A stretch of 64,000 nucleotides of DNA from Adiantum capillus-veneris (GCA_014529385.2 CM043963.1:6559001-6623000); one strand, 5' to 3'; numbered from the stretch's first letter, positions 35,388 to 47,121 are shown. The notes: generated by a model not told the origin, from the sequence alone. Made by a program: numbers and translations.

Positions 35388-36608
35388 TCAAAATAGGATG
35401 AATATTGACACATCAAAGGAGTGGTAATAATCTACTAAGGGTAGAATGACAGGGTGAGGAGAGTGCAAGATCTCCCCAAGTCTTTCAGCTCCAAACAACA
35501 AGGCTATTCTTTGCTGATAGAATAATTTCCTATCAATACATATATTAACATGCATATGATGCAAAAAATGGAAAGGAAACATTCGTGGATCATTATTGTC
35601 ATTATTAGCATCCAAACCTACCCACACAAATAGTCTAGCTTAGTTGCACCATCTTTGGACCAATGAGCCTGATCAGCCATAGAAGGTCGACACCTCGGAT
35701 CACTTCTACTCTTCTTGATGCATCTGTGAAGATGTAGGGGGTGATGGAAACACTTCTTACTATGCCAATCCTTTTTGCAAGTAGTAGTTGGATGTTATTG
35801 CCATAATCAGCATGACGTACAAAAGTTACACCATTAATGTGCAAAACATCATCAAACAAGAACAGTCTCTTTAGATTGAGATAACTTCTTGAAAATTAGC
35901 AACAAAGGTAAAGCGGGAAGGCTCTTCACTCGATCACCAAAGCACTTTGGACAATATCCAAAGAAATATTCGCGTGGATAGGAGGTTGGCTTAGGACTGG
36001 TGGCGTCTGGATTCACAAAGTGCACTGGGAGCACACACATACGAGCGGAAATCTTATAGGCAAGCCTCCGCCTCTTTGCTTCATGAGGGTTTAGGGGTGA
36101 AATTCATGGTTGTAGGTTTGATGTTGAAGCTGGTTGCTCCCTGGCCTTTTTCTTGCCAAAAGTGGTCATGTAACCCTCACTAAATGAGATGGGACCAAAT
36201 GTCACCTTCACGCTTGAGCATGTGATGCAGCTTTAGGCCACTTAGGTGTGGATGTGATCTTCCTTTTCTTAATTACCTTTTTAGGAAAGAGAGGTCTAGT
36301 AGTACTCTCTCTTCCTTTAATGTGCGTTATGGTACTTTCGTGTGTATTGATGTAGAGAATTTCAACTGTGTGTGCATTGGTGGTTATTGGAGCATTCATA
36401 GGTTAAGAGGAGAGGTAAATCAAGCTCTTCTCCTCATTCTTCCTCGTTTTTGGTGACGATCACGAACAAGGTAAGAAGAGGGAGTTACTTCTTGAATGTC
36501 GATGACACTACAGCTAGACAACGAGATCCCGATGAAAGCTTTCAGGGCCTCTAGAGCCTCCTCCTCCTCTGTCCTCCAATTTGCAAACTCCTCATGCCAC
36601 TCATCCAT
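35388..36608 (-). pseudogene. Extra ORF between primer site and gag (Ogre-like ORF1)
   Basis: Sense-strand frames at 36420-36608, 36208-36399, 35852-36040, 35635-35859 and 35388-35627 follow one another with small shifts. They read as one decayed protein of roughly 300-400 codons. Features include an acidic N-terminus (TEEEEALEALKAF), a basic patch (KKVIKKRKITSTPKWPKAA), a Cys pair (GYCPKCFGDRVK) and an aromatic, His-rich C-terminus. I know no function. Ogre elements carry an extra ORF of unknown function in this position. The assignment rests on position and strand, not on recognised similarity. Confidence 0.55.
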
Positions 36609-36660
36609 GTTGAAAATTGCACACCTTCATTGTTTGTGAACTGAAGGTCTATGTAGCCCT

Positions 36661-36680
36661 CCTCAGTGGGGGCACCAAAA
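36661..36680 (-). other. Primer binding site of the Tat/Ogre-type element
   Basis: The minus strand reads TTTTGGTGCCCCCACTGAGG directly after the LTR end (TGTGCTTCA). The TGGTGCC start is typical of gypsy primer sites that use a tRNA other than initiator Met. I cannot name the tRNA from memory. Confidence 0.7.
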
Positions 36681-39019
36681 TGAAGCACACAAAGCGCACC
36701 CGGTGGCCTCTACACCAAGGTACTACTTGGATGCCTCATAGTGAGGGGTATTGAAGGGGCACCACCTAGCGTTTTATGCGGCTAGGACGCGACCAAGAGG
36801 TAGTAGAGTTGATGCTCTATTTTTGAGAATGACATCTTTATGGGAGAATCACCTTGAGCATATGGAAGGAGTTGTGCTCATACACACCTTCAACCAACCT
36901 TAATGGAGAGAGAGAGATAAAGAGAGAGATAGTAAGAGATCCACCAACAAGTATCCAAGGAATGAATTATTGGAGTGAGAGGTTTGAAGGGGTGTCTATT
37001 TCCAAAAACCTCTCTTGGCTAACCGTACGAATGGTTGCAATTATGCTGTAAGAGAAAATATACATATGAGGGTGACGGAGAGAGGAAGGAGAAGGGAGAA
37101 AGGAAAAAGAAGAGAAAATGGGGAATAAATGTGCTTGACATTGGATGTGGGAGAAGGATGAAACACATATAACTAGAATTGCCTTTATCAAGCCTTAACG
37201 AAACTTGCTACACGCACCCACGCCAATGTAAATGCATTCATCACAAAAAAAAAACACTTGAGCATTAATCATTCATTAAGGGGAAATCAAATGGAAAACC
37301 TCCACACCTCTACTAAGGGAGTGATTACACACACAAAGCATCCACACAAATCAAGCATGCTAGCTACAATCATGGGCATGTAAACACTATCACCCTTCCA
37401 AAATGATGGTAGCCTAGAGGTGCACAAAGAGCCTAATTAAGACATGCTACAATGGAGAGGGGCTGAAGTCCCTTTGGGCTGAGATGGGGGGATCTTTATA
37501 TAGCCTCTCCCACCCCATTACAATTAGTGACAATTACAATTGGTGACAATTACAATTAAGGGCTTCTATTGGGGGACAAATTGGGATGCCCTGGGAACTG
37601 CCACCTTGACCTTCTTGATGCCTTCACCTTGAAGCTTCACCTTGACACTTGAGAGGTTGATTCTTGGTCATTATTTGCAGCAGCTCACCTTCTTCTTTGG
37701 AGGTTGTGGAATGACCAGCACCTATCTCACAAATTATGGTGAAAAGGAGAGAGGAATGGGCCATACTTAGAGGGATAGACACATGTGTGTGAGGATGAAT
37801 GAGAATTGGGTGGAGAGGGGTGAAGCTATGGAGTTGTTTTAGGATGGGTGATTTTGATGGAATTAGGTAGAGGTTATAATAGAGAATAGAAATCCATTAT
37901 GGATCCTCAATATGTGTAGGATTTTAGTGATAGTGTGTGTAATTAACTAGTGCATACACACACTAATAAGAGGAGGAATATGAAGTGCAGCCGTGGAAGC
38001 TTGAGAGGGCTGATTAGGAGTGGAAAATGATAGAATTTTGAATAATGTTAAGTGTGTGTGTGAGCAAGAATGTGGCTAGGGTGAAAGGGGGAAAGACTAG
38101 GTGATGAATATGACAAAAAAAAAAAGACTTTTCCCACCACAAATGGCTCCAATATGGGGCCCTACTTACTTTGCCCGATTTTTTTTTATAGAGGACAAAG
38201 GGAGGCGTGGAGGGGGGTCTAGGGAGACCTTTGGGGGGTGGGGGAATCATTTCCCTCAAGAAAATGGAGAAAAATGAAGAAATTTGGCTTGGAATTTCTC
38301 TCTTTTCATTATGAGCCAAATGTGAGGTGACCCACCATGCATGATTCTCCTTTTGGAATTCTTCATTATGCATCACATGTGTGATGACACCTCAAGACGC
38401 CCCATGGGCCCATGATGTCACTAAGACATCGTATTTGTAATGATAGTAGATATTATGTACACATGGCAATTACATAATAGGAAATACCTAGGTAGTGGAT
38501 CCCACCACTTGGCCCTTCAAGTTTCACTTATACCATATGTGAAACCAACTCCAAGTTCCCTTTTTCCATGGGTTTCAACTTTGTTTAGGGATCCTTCCCA
38601 TATGAAGCTCATCTGTGTGCCAAAACCATGCCGAAATCCCTTGCCAAAAATGGACATTTTCCTAGTAATAGATCCACTGCTGCCAAAACTTATTTTATTT
38701 TTATTTCTTGAGTTTGTACAAGGTTTAGCCAAACCTTAAGTGCCAAAAAACTCTTCTAGTGAGCAAGGTTCACTGTTGTTGCTCCATTGCTTCACACTTC
38801 TTGCTGTGATCATTCTACTCGATGTTGTAATCCTCAGCGGTGCAAGCTTAGGTGGTCGCATCTGGGAAACACTTTTACCTTGCTAATTATGATCATTACA
38901 AAGATGACTTTGTGGCAAAACCCAACATTGTTATACATGCACAAGAGCCTTCTTGGTCTGTAGGTTGTTGGCAATGCCAAAAATGTGGTTTTAAGAGGGG
39001 TCATTAAAAACACGCATCA
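36681..39019 (-). repeat. 5' LTR of the Tat/Ogre-type element
   Basis: 2.34 kb, collinear with 27379-29716. The TATA box on the minus strand (TATATAAAG, 37494-37502) is conserved, so the transcript would start below about 37470. Differences from the 3' LTR include a local duplication 'caattacaattggtga' near 37535-37555 and a shorter GA tract at 36905-36930. Confidence 0.95.
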
Positions 39020-39029
39020 TTTTGTTTAA

Positions 39030-40072
39030 CAGACCATCTCTCATTTGGACTCCTTTAACCTTAGCCCCATGTTGATACAAATCCATACGCACATGTCTAT
39101 ATTCTATCCCTTGTTCCCGTTTATTCTCCCACATAAATGATCAGTTTAATATGAGAAAACCATTTGGGTTGGTTAGATATTAGATTTTATGACATGCATT
39201 GGTCAGAGTCTATAGAGTCATTTGTGGCATTGTCAGGTTGGTCTACAAATTTTCTTACCCTTAGAGGATATATGCATTGCACTTATCATGTTTAGGGATG
39301 CAACCTGCGGTAAATCTTCCCCCTCTAGTGTAACCCAAGTGGTTCCTCTATTTCCCTAGGTGTCTATGGCTGCATCTAGGTGTATCCAGTCAACATTATC
39401 CGACTCCATCATACCCGGTAACACATCCATATAATGAGAATCCTGGCGAATGCCTGTATCCTCCTCACACGTATAACAATATTATAGTGGGGTTGAGTGA
39501 ACTATGGTGTCAGAGCGATGATGGATAATGACTCTACTTCCTAGGAAGGGTACTTTATTGGTCACCAAATCCACTCCAATGACAAAGTCCTGGAATTGCA
39601 GATAGAAATGGTTTTTAGAATAATCATGGACCATTTGTGCTTCCCTCATAAAAGGTCATCCTAAGATCATTTCAAATGACATAGGGTGCTTTGAGAAATC
39701 CATCATGATGAAAGTATGTCGTACCTTGTGCCCTAGAACTTTGATCTTAAGATCCCTAAGCATCCCCATAGGTTTTGCAATGGAACCATTGGCCATATTT
39801 ACCACAATGTTTGTAACATTGAGGTGGGGTTTTCCCATGGATTGCCAGAAATTTTTAGTAATGATGCTAACTCTTGCACCACCGTCATGGATTCCCATTA
39901 TAGTTAATACCTTTGTAGTGATATGAAGGGTTTCATTAGACTCGTCACCTTCAAAATACTGCACTAATCCATTAATGGGTACCTCGACAATAGGCTCATG
40001 TCCATCTAAGTCAAGGAATTGCACTTGATTCTCCTCAACACTCATAATAGAATCAAGCCTATTCATTTGCAA
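39030..40072 (-). pseudogene. Gypsy E protease and start of the PR-RT linker
   Basis: The open frame 39656-40072 is a retropepsin. HDGGARVSIITKNFWQSMG carries a D-G-G-A active site, and the frame includes VRHTFIMMDF and ends EMILG, the C-terminal hydrophobic-Gly motif. After a stop the same strand continues with FMREAQMVHDYSKNHFYLQF and further linker sequence to about 39030, where homology ends at the Tat/Ogre LTR. No RT palm motif is reached. Confidence 0.8.
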
Positions 40073-40499
40073 AAAGTGCGGTAATATAGCCTATAACTCT
40101 ACATTGAGGAATGCTCAAAGGGTAAAGAATAGCTCAAGATCTCTGTATAGCTTTGATATGATAGTGGTTCGGACCTCTAAACACATGAAATCCTCCAGCT
40201 TGGTAATATTCGATGGAATTTCGTGAGGTGTAGGTCCTTGACTAGGAATTGGTGAGGATGGAATCTCCCCTAAATCCTTTCATACAAGAAAGGTGTATGC
40301 CCACTTTTTGATGTCTTTTCCTCACTCTCTTCTTGAATGATATTGGGTATGGCTAATGGTATATAGTTTGTGTGGTAAGAATGGACTTGCATGGGAAACA
40401 ATGTGTCGAAAATCTTCACATGTCTAGGTTCTGGTTGTAGCTTCCTTTGAGTCTCCTCGACCAAACCTCTTAGGTGCTGAACTCACTCACTCTACTCTA

Positions 40500-43203
40500 T
40501 TGGGTTTGGGTAGGTCCCAATCTTATTCTTGTGGTTTTCCTCTTTTGGCCCCTGTCGCTTATCTTGGGGGTTCCTGATTGGATTTGGAAACATTTGTTTC
40601 ATTTTCAGGGATTCTTTATGGATCTCCCCAATTGGGTTTCTGTTTGGCTCCATCTCATGGTGTTGCTTGTTGGATTTTCCCTTTGTGGTGATGGTTTTGG
40701 TTTCCATTGTTTCAACTGAATCTGAATCATCCTCAAGGTCATGCATGTGCATGGGATCATCTCATGTCCCTGTGTTTCTCTTCGAGCTCGGTTTTGAACT
40801 TCCGTTATTTAGCGATCTCTTCCTTCATGTTTTCTTTTTCTTTGCTTGGGAGATCGATGCAGTATCTCTCTCTTCATCAAGGATATGGTTTGAATTTTGG
40901 ATCATTGATCTTGTAATCACATTGGCGGGTACAATGGGTGGTATTGTTGATGTGCCACTAGCAATTTTGTCCAAATTCAAGGGTGTGATCTTGGGTTCAT
41001 TTGGGTTATGGGGGCACTGTGCAATCAAATGATCTATGCCACAATGATAACATGTGAGCACTGACATTGTGAACGTGCTCCCCTGATTGGTTTGCACTTG
41101 TGTGGAATAATTTGGTAGCCTAATAGGACATTCATCTATTCGATGTTGTGGGGTTGATGTTCTAACCTCTTGCTACAAGAGCAATTTCTTGATAAAATGG
41201 GCTTGAATTGTCCACAAAAATATTCTTCCCCCATGTAATATATAGGACACTCTTCAAGAGTATCCATCTCAAAGGCAATACTAGTGTCTATTTCTTCCTC
41301 ACAGTCATCCAAACAAGCACCAGACGGCTTGCAACCCATACGATTCATAGGGGTGACTATTGGATGCAAGGGCTACAGTCCTAGCATTGGAGGTGGTAGT
41401 GGTGTAGCTTGAACAACATTTTGGGCTCTAGGAACCATGTGTTGAGATAGTTTCTCAACAGGTGGGATAGGCATCAATGAAGGAACTCCACGTGACTCCT
41501 TCCATGAAAAAGGTGGTCTATTTTCCATCACATGTTTGAACATTATGCAATCCTTAGCTTGGTGACCGTACCTACCACATGCATTTCAATTCTTGTTTAA
41601 TTTTACTCTAAATGTAGGGAATTCGCTAGTGCTCTATAGACCAAAGCAAACTCATCACCATTATTGTTCCCTTCTTGGATACATATGATTGTTTTGTGGA
41701 GCACGATTATCTCTAAGACTTTCTTGAATGTCCTTGGTGAGATCTACCAAATTCATCTCAGATATCGTTTTCTCTTTAACAATAGGATTTGTGGTCATTG
41801 GCTCATGCCCTGATGCTTGTGAGCTACTAGACTTTGGCTCAAAGCACACACTTTCACCCGCAATCATTAAATTGTCTTCCAATTGTATTGCATTGGTAGT
41901 GAATGCCTCCCATGTAGTAATACCTCTAATGACTACGACTTTATAGATATTTTCATATTTCAATCCTGGAAGGATTTCAATCCTGGAAGGAATATATTGA
42001 GAAATTGGTCATCGTTGAAACACTCATTAACATGACAACAAGAGGTTAAGTGCTTTACATGACTAATAAAGTCTCTCACTGACTCGCCTTCCTCACGTTC
42101 CGCCTTTTGTAGATGAGATGCTACACCCCAAAGCACACCCTCTTGTATGTACGCCTTTAGGAAAAATCTCCGAAGGGTAGAGTTAATCATTTTCTCTTCC
42201 ATTCTTAAGGTCCTATACCAACCCCCAGCCTTCCCACTCAAAGTCAAAGCTTAAAACATTGCACTTATGTAGCTCATTGTGTTCTCCTAGGGAATCACAT
42301 ACTTGCTCAAATACTTCAATGTTCTTTCGAGAATCTTTTTTCCCGTTGAATTTTTGCATAATCTTTACAATTTGTATCTCTTTACTCCTAGGTTCTCTCT
42401 CAGACACATGACATATATTCTTTGCATAGATCAACCTATCATTTGAGAAAATGCTTCCAAATCACCTATGTTAAGGAGGTATGGCTAGTGGAGGGACTCC
42501 TAGAATCATATGTGGGACGGGGGTGGTTATTGGCCCTAGAATATATGTAGCCAACATAGGATATGTAATATGACTTGGCAAGGCCCACTCAGATAAGGGC
42601 TTGAGAATGGCACTCGTGGAACTTATGCTATTGGTACAACCAGAGGTGTAGGAGCTATGTGTGTATAAGTGGCTACAAACACATATAGTTGATGCCCAGT
42701 GGTAGGTACTATGCCACTAGGTAGCAGTATTTCACTAGCCCTAGAGATCATGGGTGAATTCTCTATCATGTCCATCACTAGAGTAGGCGTTGTGGTTTCT
42801 GTGAGAGGAAGTTGAGCCAAACTAGGAAAACTAAAGTTGTTGTTTATAGGATCGACTACATCGAGACTCCAGGAAAAATGACATATGAAGGGTCTATGGG
42901 ACTCATCATAGGAGTCTCCATTTATGATGGAGTAGGCTGTTTGGCCTTGCTTGTATCTAGAAATCTCATGGGGCCAGTTGAGAGTATTTTTATGCCTCGA
43001 TATTGCCTCTCTGAGTGGATGATGCCATGGATGACATTACAGAGCATTCTTTGTTGCTCCTCAATATTAATGGCACTAGATGTGGATTGCACAATCTCTA
43101 TCCAACCTACATGGTAGGAGTGGCCATAGTATAGTTCTGTCAACATCTCAGTGTGGAGGTCATATTTCAAATTTTCATTAACACTAGTTCTGTAATTGGA
43201 CAC
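40500..43203 (-). pseudogene. Gypsy E gag with two zinc knuckles
   Basis: The retrotransposon gag core spans 42434-41960: MQKFNGKKDSRKNIEVFEQ, then GKAGGWYRTL and RRFFLKAYIQ, then EEGESVRDFISHVKHL. The frame 41661-41963 continues with TTWEAFTTNAIQLEDNL. A first knuckle (ACGRYGHQAKDC, first Cys lost) lies near 41565-41600 and a second, intact one (CYHCGIDHLIAQC) near 41030-41070. The region 42922-43203 may be the N-terminal part. Frames are interrupted by several stops. Confidence 0.78.
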
Positions 43204-43209
43204 TTAAGT

Positions 43210-44175
43210 GTCCTGAGACACTAAAATGTCTTGTTTTTCTACCAAGTTTCGGTAATTTATTTTTCAAGCTAGAAAGAAGTTTTTTACACCTTGCTTCTAC
43301 CATACATTGGTTATGAGGGAAAGAAAACAATGGATTTTTCTCCATATCAAAATAAAATCTGTATGGAGAGAATTTTGGTAAGTTCTAAGACATAAATTTT
43401 AGTAAAATTTCAAACTGTTTTTGTAGAGATGGCATTTTTTATGTTTATAAAAGCCAAGTAATAGCACTTAGTGTTACAAAACATTGGAATGCACTTCAAA
43501 GGTAAGTTTTCAAGTCACATACAAGCTATAGACATAATTTCATACTTAAGGACGTGCTAAATAGGAGCATAATTTTGGTCCTCCAAAGGTCCCCTCATGA
43601 AATTGGTACTATTCTAGTGCAATTTGACAATTTCAAATGACTTTATATGTTTAAACCAAGAAACTACGTATTTTTTGGGCTTCCTAACTTAATTAAATCT
43701 TGTTTCTTGAACTCTATCTTGAACTTTTTATCGTGCAAAAACTCTTGAAAATCTTGAGTTCTCCATAATAACATTGAAACCAAGGTTTTAGGTACCCCAA
43801 TTGTGTATGTACCACGTAATTTGATACATTTAGCTGATACACATGGAAAGTTTAATATTATTTGAGGTTTTGAATGATTATGTCTCAAGAATGAAAATAT
43901 GAAAGTTTTCTCTTATGCAGTTTTGAATATTTAAAATGATCGAATAATTGTTGCATACCAAAGCCCTTCTAGTTGCCACCTTGAGTGCTCAATGGAAAGG
44001 GCAAGCAATGTATCACCTTTTAAAACTCACAAATACACCAAAAACATATTTTTCTTTGTATGAAACGATATGCTTGAAATGACCATATCAAACACATGGA
44101 ACTTTCCATTATTTTTTATACTCCAAAGTCATTTTTTTTGCACATGAAACTTTCAATTATCCATAGAAAAATTGT
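43210..44175. other. Unassigned AT-rich leader of gypsy E
   Basis: No coding or repeat signal was seen. A run of T (44131-44139) lies near the insertion point of the nested element. Confidence 0.4.
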
Positions 44176-44180
44176 GGAAG

Positions 44181-44310
44181 TGTAAGACTGCGGGGGACTG
44201 GACCATGCAACTCTCCACCCAACCGTGCCATATATAGGCTCCTAGCCCCTAATATAGCGCCCCTTGACCGTATGTCCGTCTTGGCCCTTGGCCCTGCCCT
44301 TGGCCTGACA
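44181..44310 (-). repeat. 3' LTR of the 1.17-kb element
   Basis: The minus strand starts TGTCAGGCCAAGGGCAGGG and ends GCAGTCTTACA. It contains the TATA-like CCTATATATGGCACGG. It differs from the 5' LTR at only a few positions. The polypurine tract (minus strand CCAAGGGGGGAGTAA, 44311-44325) abuts it. Confidence 0.93.
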
Positions 44311-44325
44311 TTACTCCCCCCTTGG

Positions 44326-44880
44326 AGAAGCGTTTTCGTCCTCGAAAACACAAGTGGTAGTATCTTCGTAAGAACACTGATGTTTTCCTTATTGTCATCC
44401 TCTACACGGGCCAATTGTCCATATGACCGATACCTGGTGCAGTGAGGAGGTTCAATGAAACCAAGAGCAACATCTTGATTTTCAACATTGTTGTCCTTTT
44501 GCAACCACCCGTATCTAAATGGTAACTCATGATAACTCATGTGAGTATCTTGAAAAGCTCATAGCTACTGAAAGATGGAATAGGGAGTGTCCTCATGTTA
44601 GACTTCTGAACATTTTGGAACACAGAGAACCACATGTTCACCCCTAACAAAGGTTACATGCCAACATACTCTGTCAGCACACCTACTAAGTCCTTAACTT
44701 ATGAAACTATCGGTATCCAACCCCACCACAACAGGTGTTCAAAGTTGAAAACCTAACCTAAGCAAATTCTAGAATAAGGAGAGAATCACCTATTCAGAAT
44801 GCATTGTGCTAACGTATGCTCTTAGCAGATCCTTTAGCACGGTTTACTAACGTATGCACTTAGCATATCCTTTAGTACTA
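44326..44880 (-). pseudogene. Integrase tail remnants inside the 1.17-kb element
   Basis: The frame 44157-44540 includes KTLLQGGSNVRP next to the polypurine tract and matches the tail at 11850-12031 (VENQDV..., ENISVLMKI...). Farther upstream (44806-44878) the motif coding for KDMLSAYV occurs twice in tandem (period 38 bp). An LEFA...GF..E.T/R-P-V-type stretch lies at about 44715-44775. These are the same integrase segments as at 11490-11650, in the same order, with everything between leader and integrase deleted. Confidence 0.72.
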
Positions 44881-45204
44881 AATAGAATACTTGTAAGATG
44901 CCCATCCAACGTGGGATGAATAACATTAAGAGTGAGGTACTTTCCCCAACCACTTACAGACAGTCTTCCATGACTGACGACAAACTATGACTCAACCATT
45001 GAGTATCCAGCCATATACTCGATATGGAATGGAGACAACCAACTAGGCTGAAGGTAGATTGGAGGTTCCACCAACCAATCACTAACATCCATACTCAACC
45101 ATCACCTTGTATGGCAGGGTGTAAACTCATACGAAATCTACAAGAGAGATTGCACTAGCAATGCAAAAGGGTGCAGAAAGAATAAAGTCCATGGATTTGC
45201 ATGC

Positions 45205-45216
45205 CGCTCTGATACG
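45205..45216 (-). other. Primer binding site of the 1.17-kb element
   Basis: The minus strand reads CGTATCAGAGCGG just after the 5' LTR. It keeps the TATCAGAGC core of the tRNA-iMet site, but the leading TGG is changed. Confidence 0.75.
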
Positions 45217-45218
45217 AG

Positions 45219-45349
45219 TGTAAGACTGCGAGGGACTGGACCATGCAACTCTCCACCCAACCGTGCCATATATAGATTCCTAGCCCCTAAATATAGCGCC
45301 CTTTGACCGCATGTCTGTCCTGGCCCTTGGCCCTGCCCTTGGCCTGACA
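45219..45349 (-). repeat. 5' LTR of the 1.17-kb element
   Basis: 131 bp, TGTCAGGCC to CTTACA on the minus strand. It is paired with 44181-44310 and followed outward by the target duplication GGAAG. Confidence 0.93.
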
Positions 45350-45354
45350 GGAAG

Positions 45355-47121
45355 AGTCGCCTAAAATTTTCTACAAGGTTGTTTCATTTTTTCTTGAGCC
45401 TATAAAGGCGATTTCTTCAAAGCATCAATTGCAGTCTTACGAGGGTCAACTTGATGAGTAAAGTTCTTGATCATGATAGATTCTAAAATGCAAGGTTATA
45501 TTTTTAAAAGACCCTCTAGCTAACATATTTAAGCACATCAAGAGGGTTTTCTTAAATAAACCGTCTAATGCAAGTAGCATTTAACTTAAATTTGTTCAAA
45601 AAGGACACTTAAAGTGTCGTGTTTTGGTATCAAAATAGTGTTAAGGAATAACCCTTCTAGAGTTGATGCGTTAGAGGTCCCTTGTGAGGTGGAAGCTGCC
45701 CGTGGTTTTTTCTTTTGTGGTTGGTACTTTAGAGAGAACTTCCAAGGGAGGTAGCTCGATAGGGCTTGCATTGAAGGAGGTAAGCATATTATCCACATTG
45801 ACACTCTTAGGGGGTGTGGGATCCACATGAGATGTGAACAGAGAATCTACTTCCCAACCCCCTTCATAAGTTTCATTGGCCTCGGGTTTGGAGTTAGTAG
45901 CTCTACTAAATGTCTCCATAAAACGTCTAAACATGCTAGCACTAGGTTATGGAGCCCTGGTGGTGGGTGCGTATCCTTATTCCTCAAGGTTTTGTATAGG
46001 ATAACCTTCCATGCGTCTTAGTCAGAGGAAGAGTCACTAGCTGCTAGGTGGGGGTCTTGGGTAGTATTGCTTTGGGTTCCCACTGAGGGCCTAGAGCCTA
46101 ATGTGAAGGGATATTGGGTGCCCGTGTAAATAGAGACACTATCTATATGCTCGTGCTCTAACACCACTAGAGTGTAGGTGCATGTAACCTTGACACCATA
46201 GAAGTGTTGGTGAGTGTCCGTGAAGGCCGCTCACCTAGTTTTTTGGGTGTTTTGCAATCCGATTTTACTCTCAAATTTTTAATTTTTTGGTCCTTTTTTC
46301 TAACCAAGCTATGGAATATAGCGTGTGCTAGCTCAAAAAAAACATATCGATCAGAGGGACATGACATACTTTAAAACACAAGATTTGGTTACCTTATGCC
46401 CACAAAATCCTCAGAAAAGTATATTTCTAGTTGGGAACAAGGCTTAAAATGGAAAGTCGAAGGGTGCAAGTGTGAAAGGGAGGGTGGAGGACTTGTCCCA
46501 CATGCCCTCACTCCCTCTTGTGTAGGTAGACTATATATAGTCTACCTACACTATATATAGGTAGACTATATATAGTCTCTTGGGTCTATACTATATCATA
46601 AGACTGAGAACTAAGACCAGGGCTTGGGCCTGGGCTTGGGCACCAATCCCGATCATTCTTTTAATACATGCTTTTCTTCTTTTTCTCTTTTATAAATGTT
46701 ATTCTTAAATTTTTCTTTAAATTCCTTTTTTGACAGTTTTTTTCGTCTTTTTTAAAATTGAGGATAAGGTTTTTAGATATGCCTATGTGGTCGCTAGTTG
46801 CACACGCTATGAGTTGCGTGTGGCTGGGGTCGTGTGGCTAGGGTCGTGCACAAAACTGAGCGGTGGATCATGTGGATCTAGCATAACCAAGACAAAATGG
46901 AATTGTAGAACAAAACTAAAATAGAGTTGATAGAACCAGTGAGAACAAATCTTAACAAGGCTTAACATAAATGAACATAGATTAAAAGAACAAAACCTTC
47001 CTGTCATTCCTAATAGACTTGTACCAAAATCACACATGCACCTTCCTCTACCTTTCTGACATGCACTAAGTGACTTCATGAGGCAGCACATAGTGCTTCT
47101 CTAGCTTGGTGCTAGGAAACT
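45355..47121 (-). other. Leader region of gypsy E
   Basis: Between the primer site and gag. The minus-strand frame 45671-45934 (MFRRFMETFSRATNS...) could be an N-terminal gag or accessory remnant, but I do not recognise it. The stretch also contains the palindromic cluster at 46521-46580. Confidence 0.4.
46521..46580. repeat. Perfect 30-bp palindrome with a partial second copy
   Basis: 46521-46550 equals its own reverse complement (arms TGTAGGTAGACTATA). It is followed by ACTATATATAGG and then a second AGACTATATATAGTCT palindrome at about 46563-46578. The DNA could extrude a cruciform, and its RNA could fold as a hairpin. It may also act as a cluster of TATA-like sites for the minus-strand element. 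No family is known to me. Confidence 0.9.

Larger units (their letters stand above)
27379..39019 (-). mobile_element. Tat/Ogre-type Ty3/gypsy retrotransposon, 11.6 kb
   Basis: Two direct 2.34-kb LTRs (27379-29716 and 36681-39019) enclose a 7.0-kb internal region coded on the minus strand. On that strand the order is 5' LTR, primer site, extra ORF, gag, PR, RT, degenerate RNase H, second RNase H, integrase, polypurine tract, 3' LTR. The very long LTRs, the extra ORF before gag and the second RNase H before integrase are together diagnostic of the Tat/Ogre lineage. All frames carry a few stops or frameshifts. The flanking 5-mers (TTCTC at 27374-27378 and TTTTG at 39020-39024) do not match, so this may be a recombinant or its flanks may be rearranged. 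Confidence 0.93.
44181..45349 (-). mobile_element. 1.17-kb non-autonomous LTR retrotransposon (gypsy deletion derivative)
   Basis: LTRs of 130-131 bp (44181-44310 and 45219-45349) enclose only 908 bp, and the element is flanked by a perfect 5-bp target duplication, GGAAG (44176-44180 and 45350-45354). On the minus strand it has a TATCAGAGC primer site, a leader of about 350 bp, remnants of gypsy integrase and the polyprotein tail, then a polypurine tract. Size and structure resemble TRIM elements, but the integrase remnants show it derives from the gypsy family also seen at 11374-12245. It inserted into the leader of gypsy E. Confidence 0.92.

Noticed and set aside
40474-41032. Plus-strand hydrophobic frames resembling a membrane protein
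   Set aside because: They lie antisense to the gag region of gypsy E (zinc knuckle at 41030-41070 on the minus strand). Hydrophobicity results from the complementary strand of charged codons.
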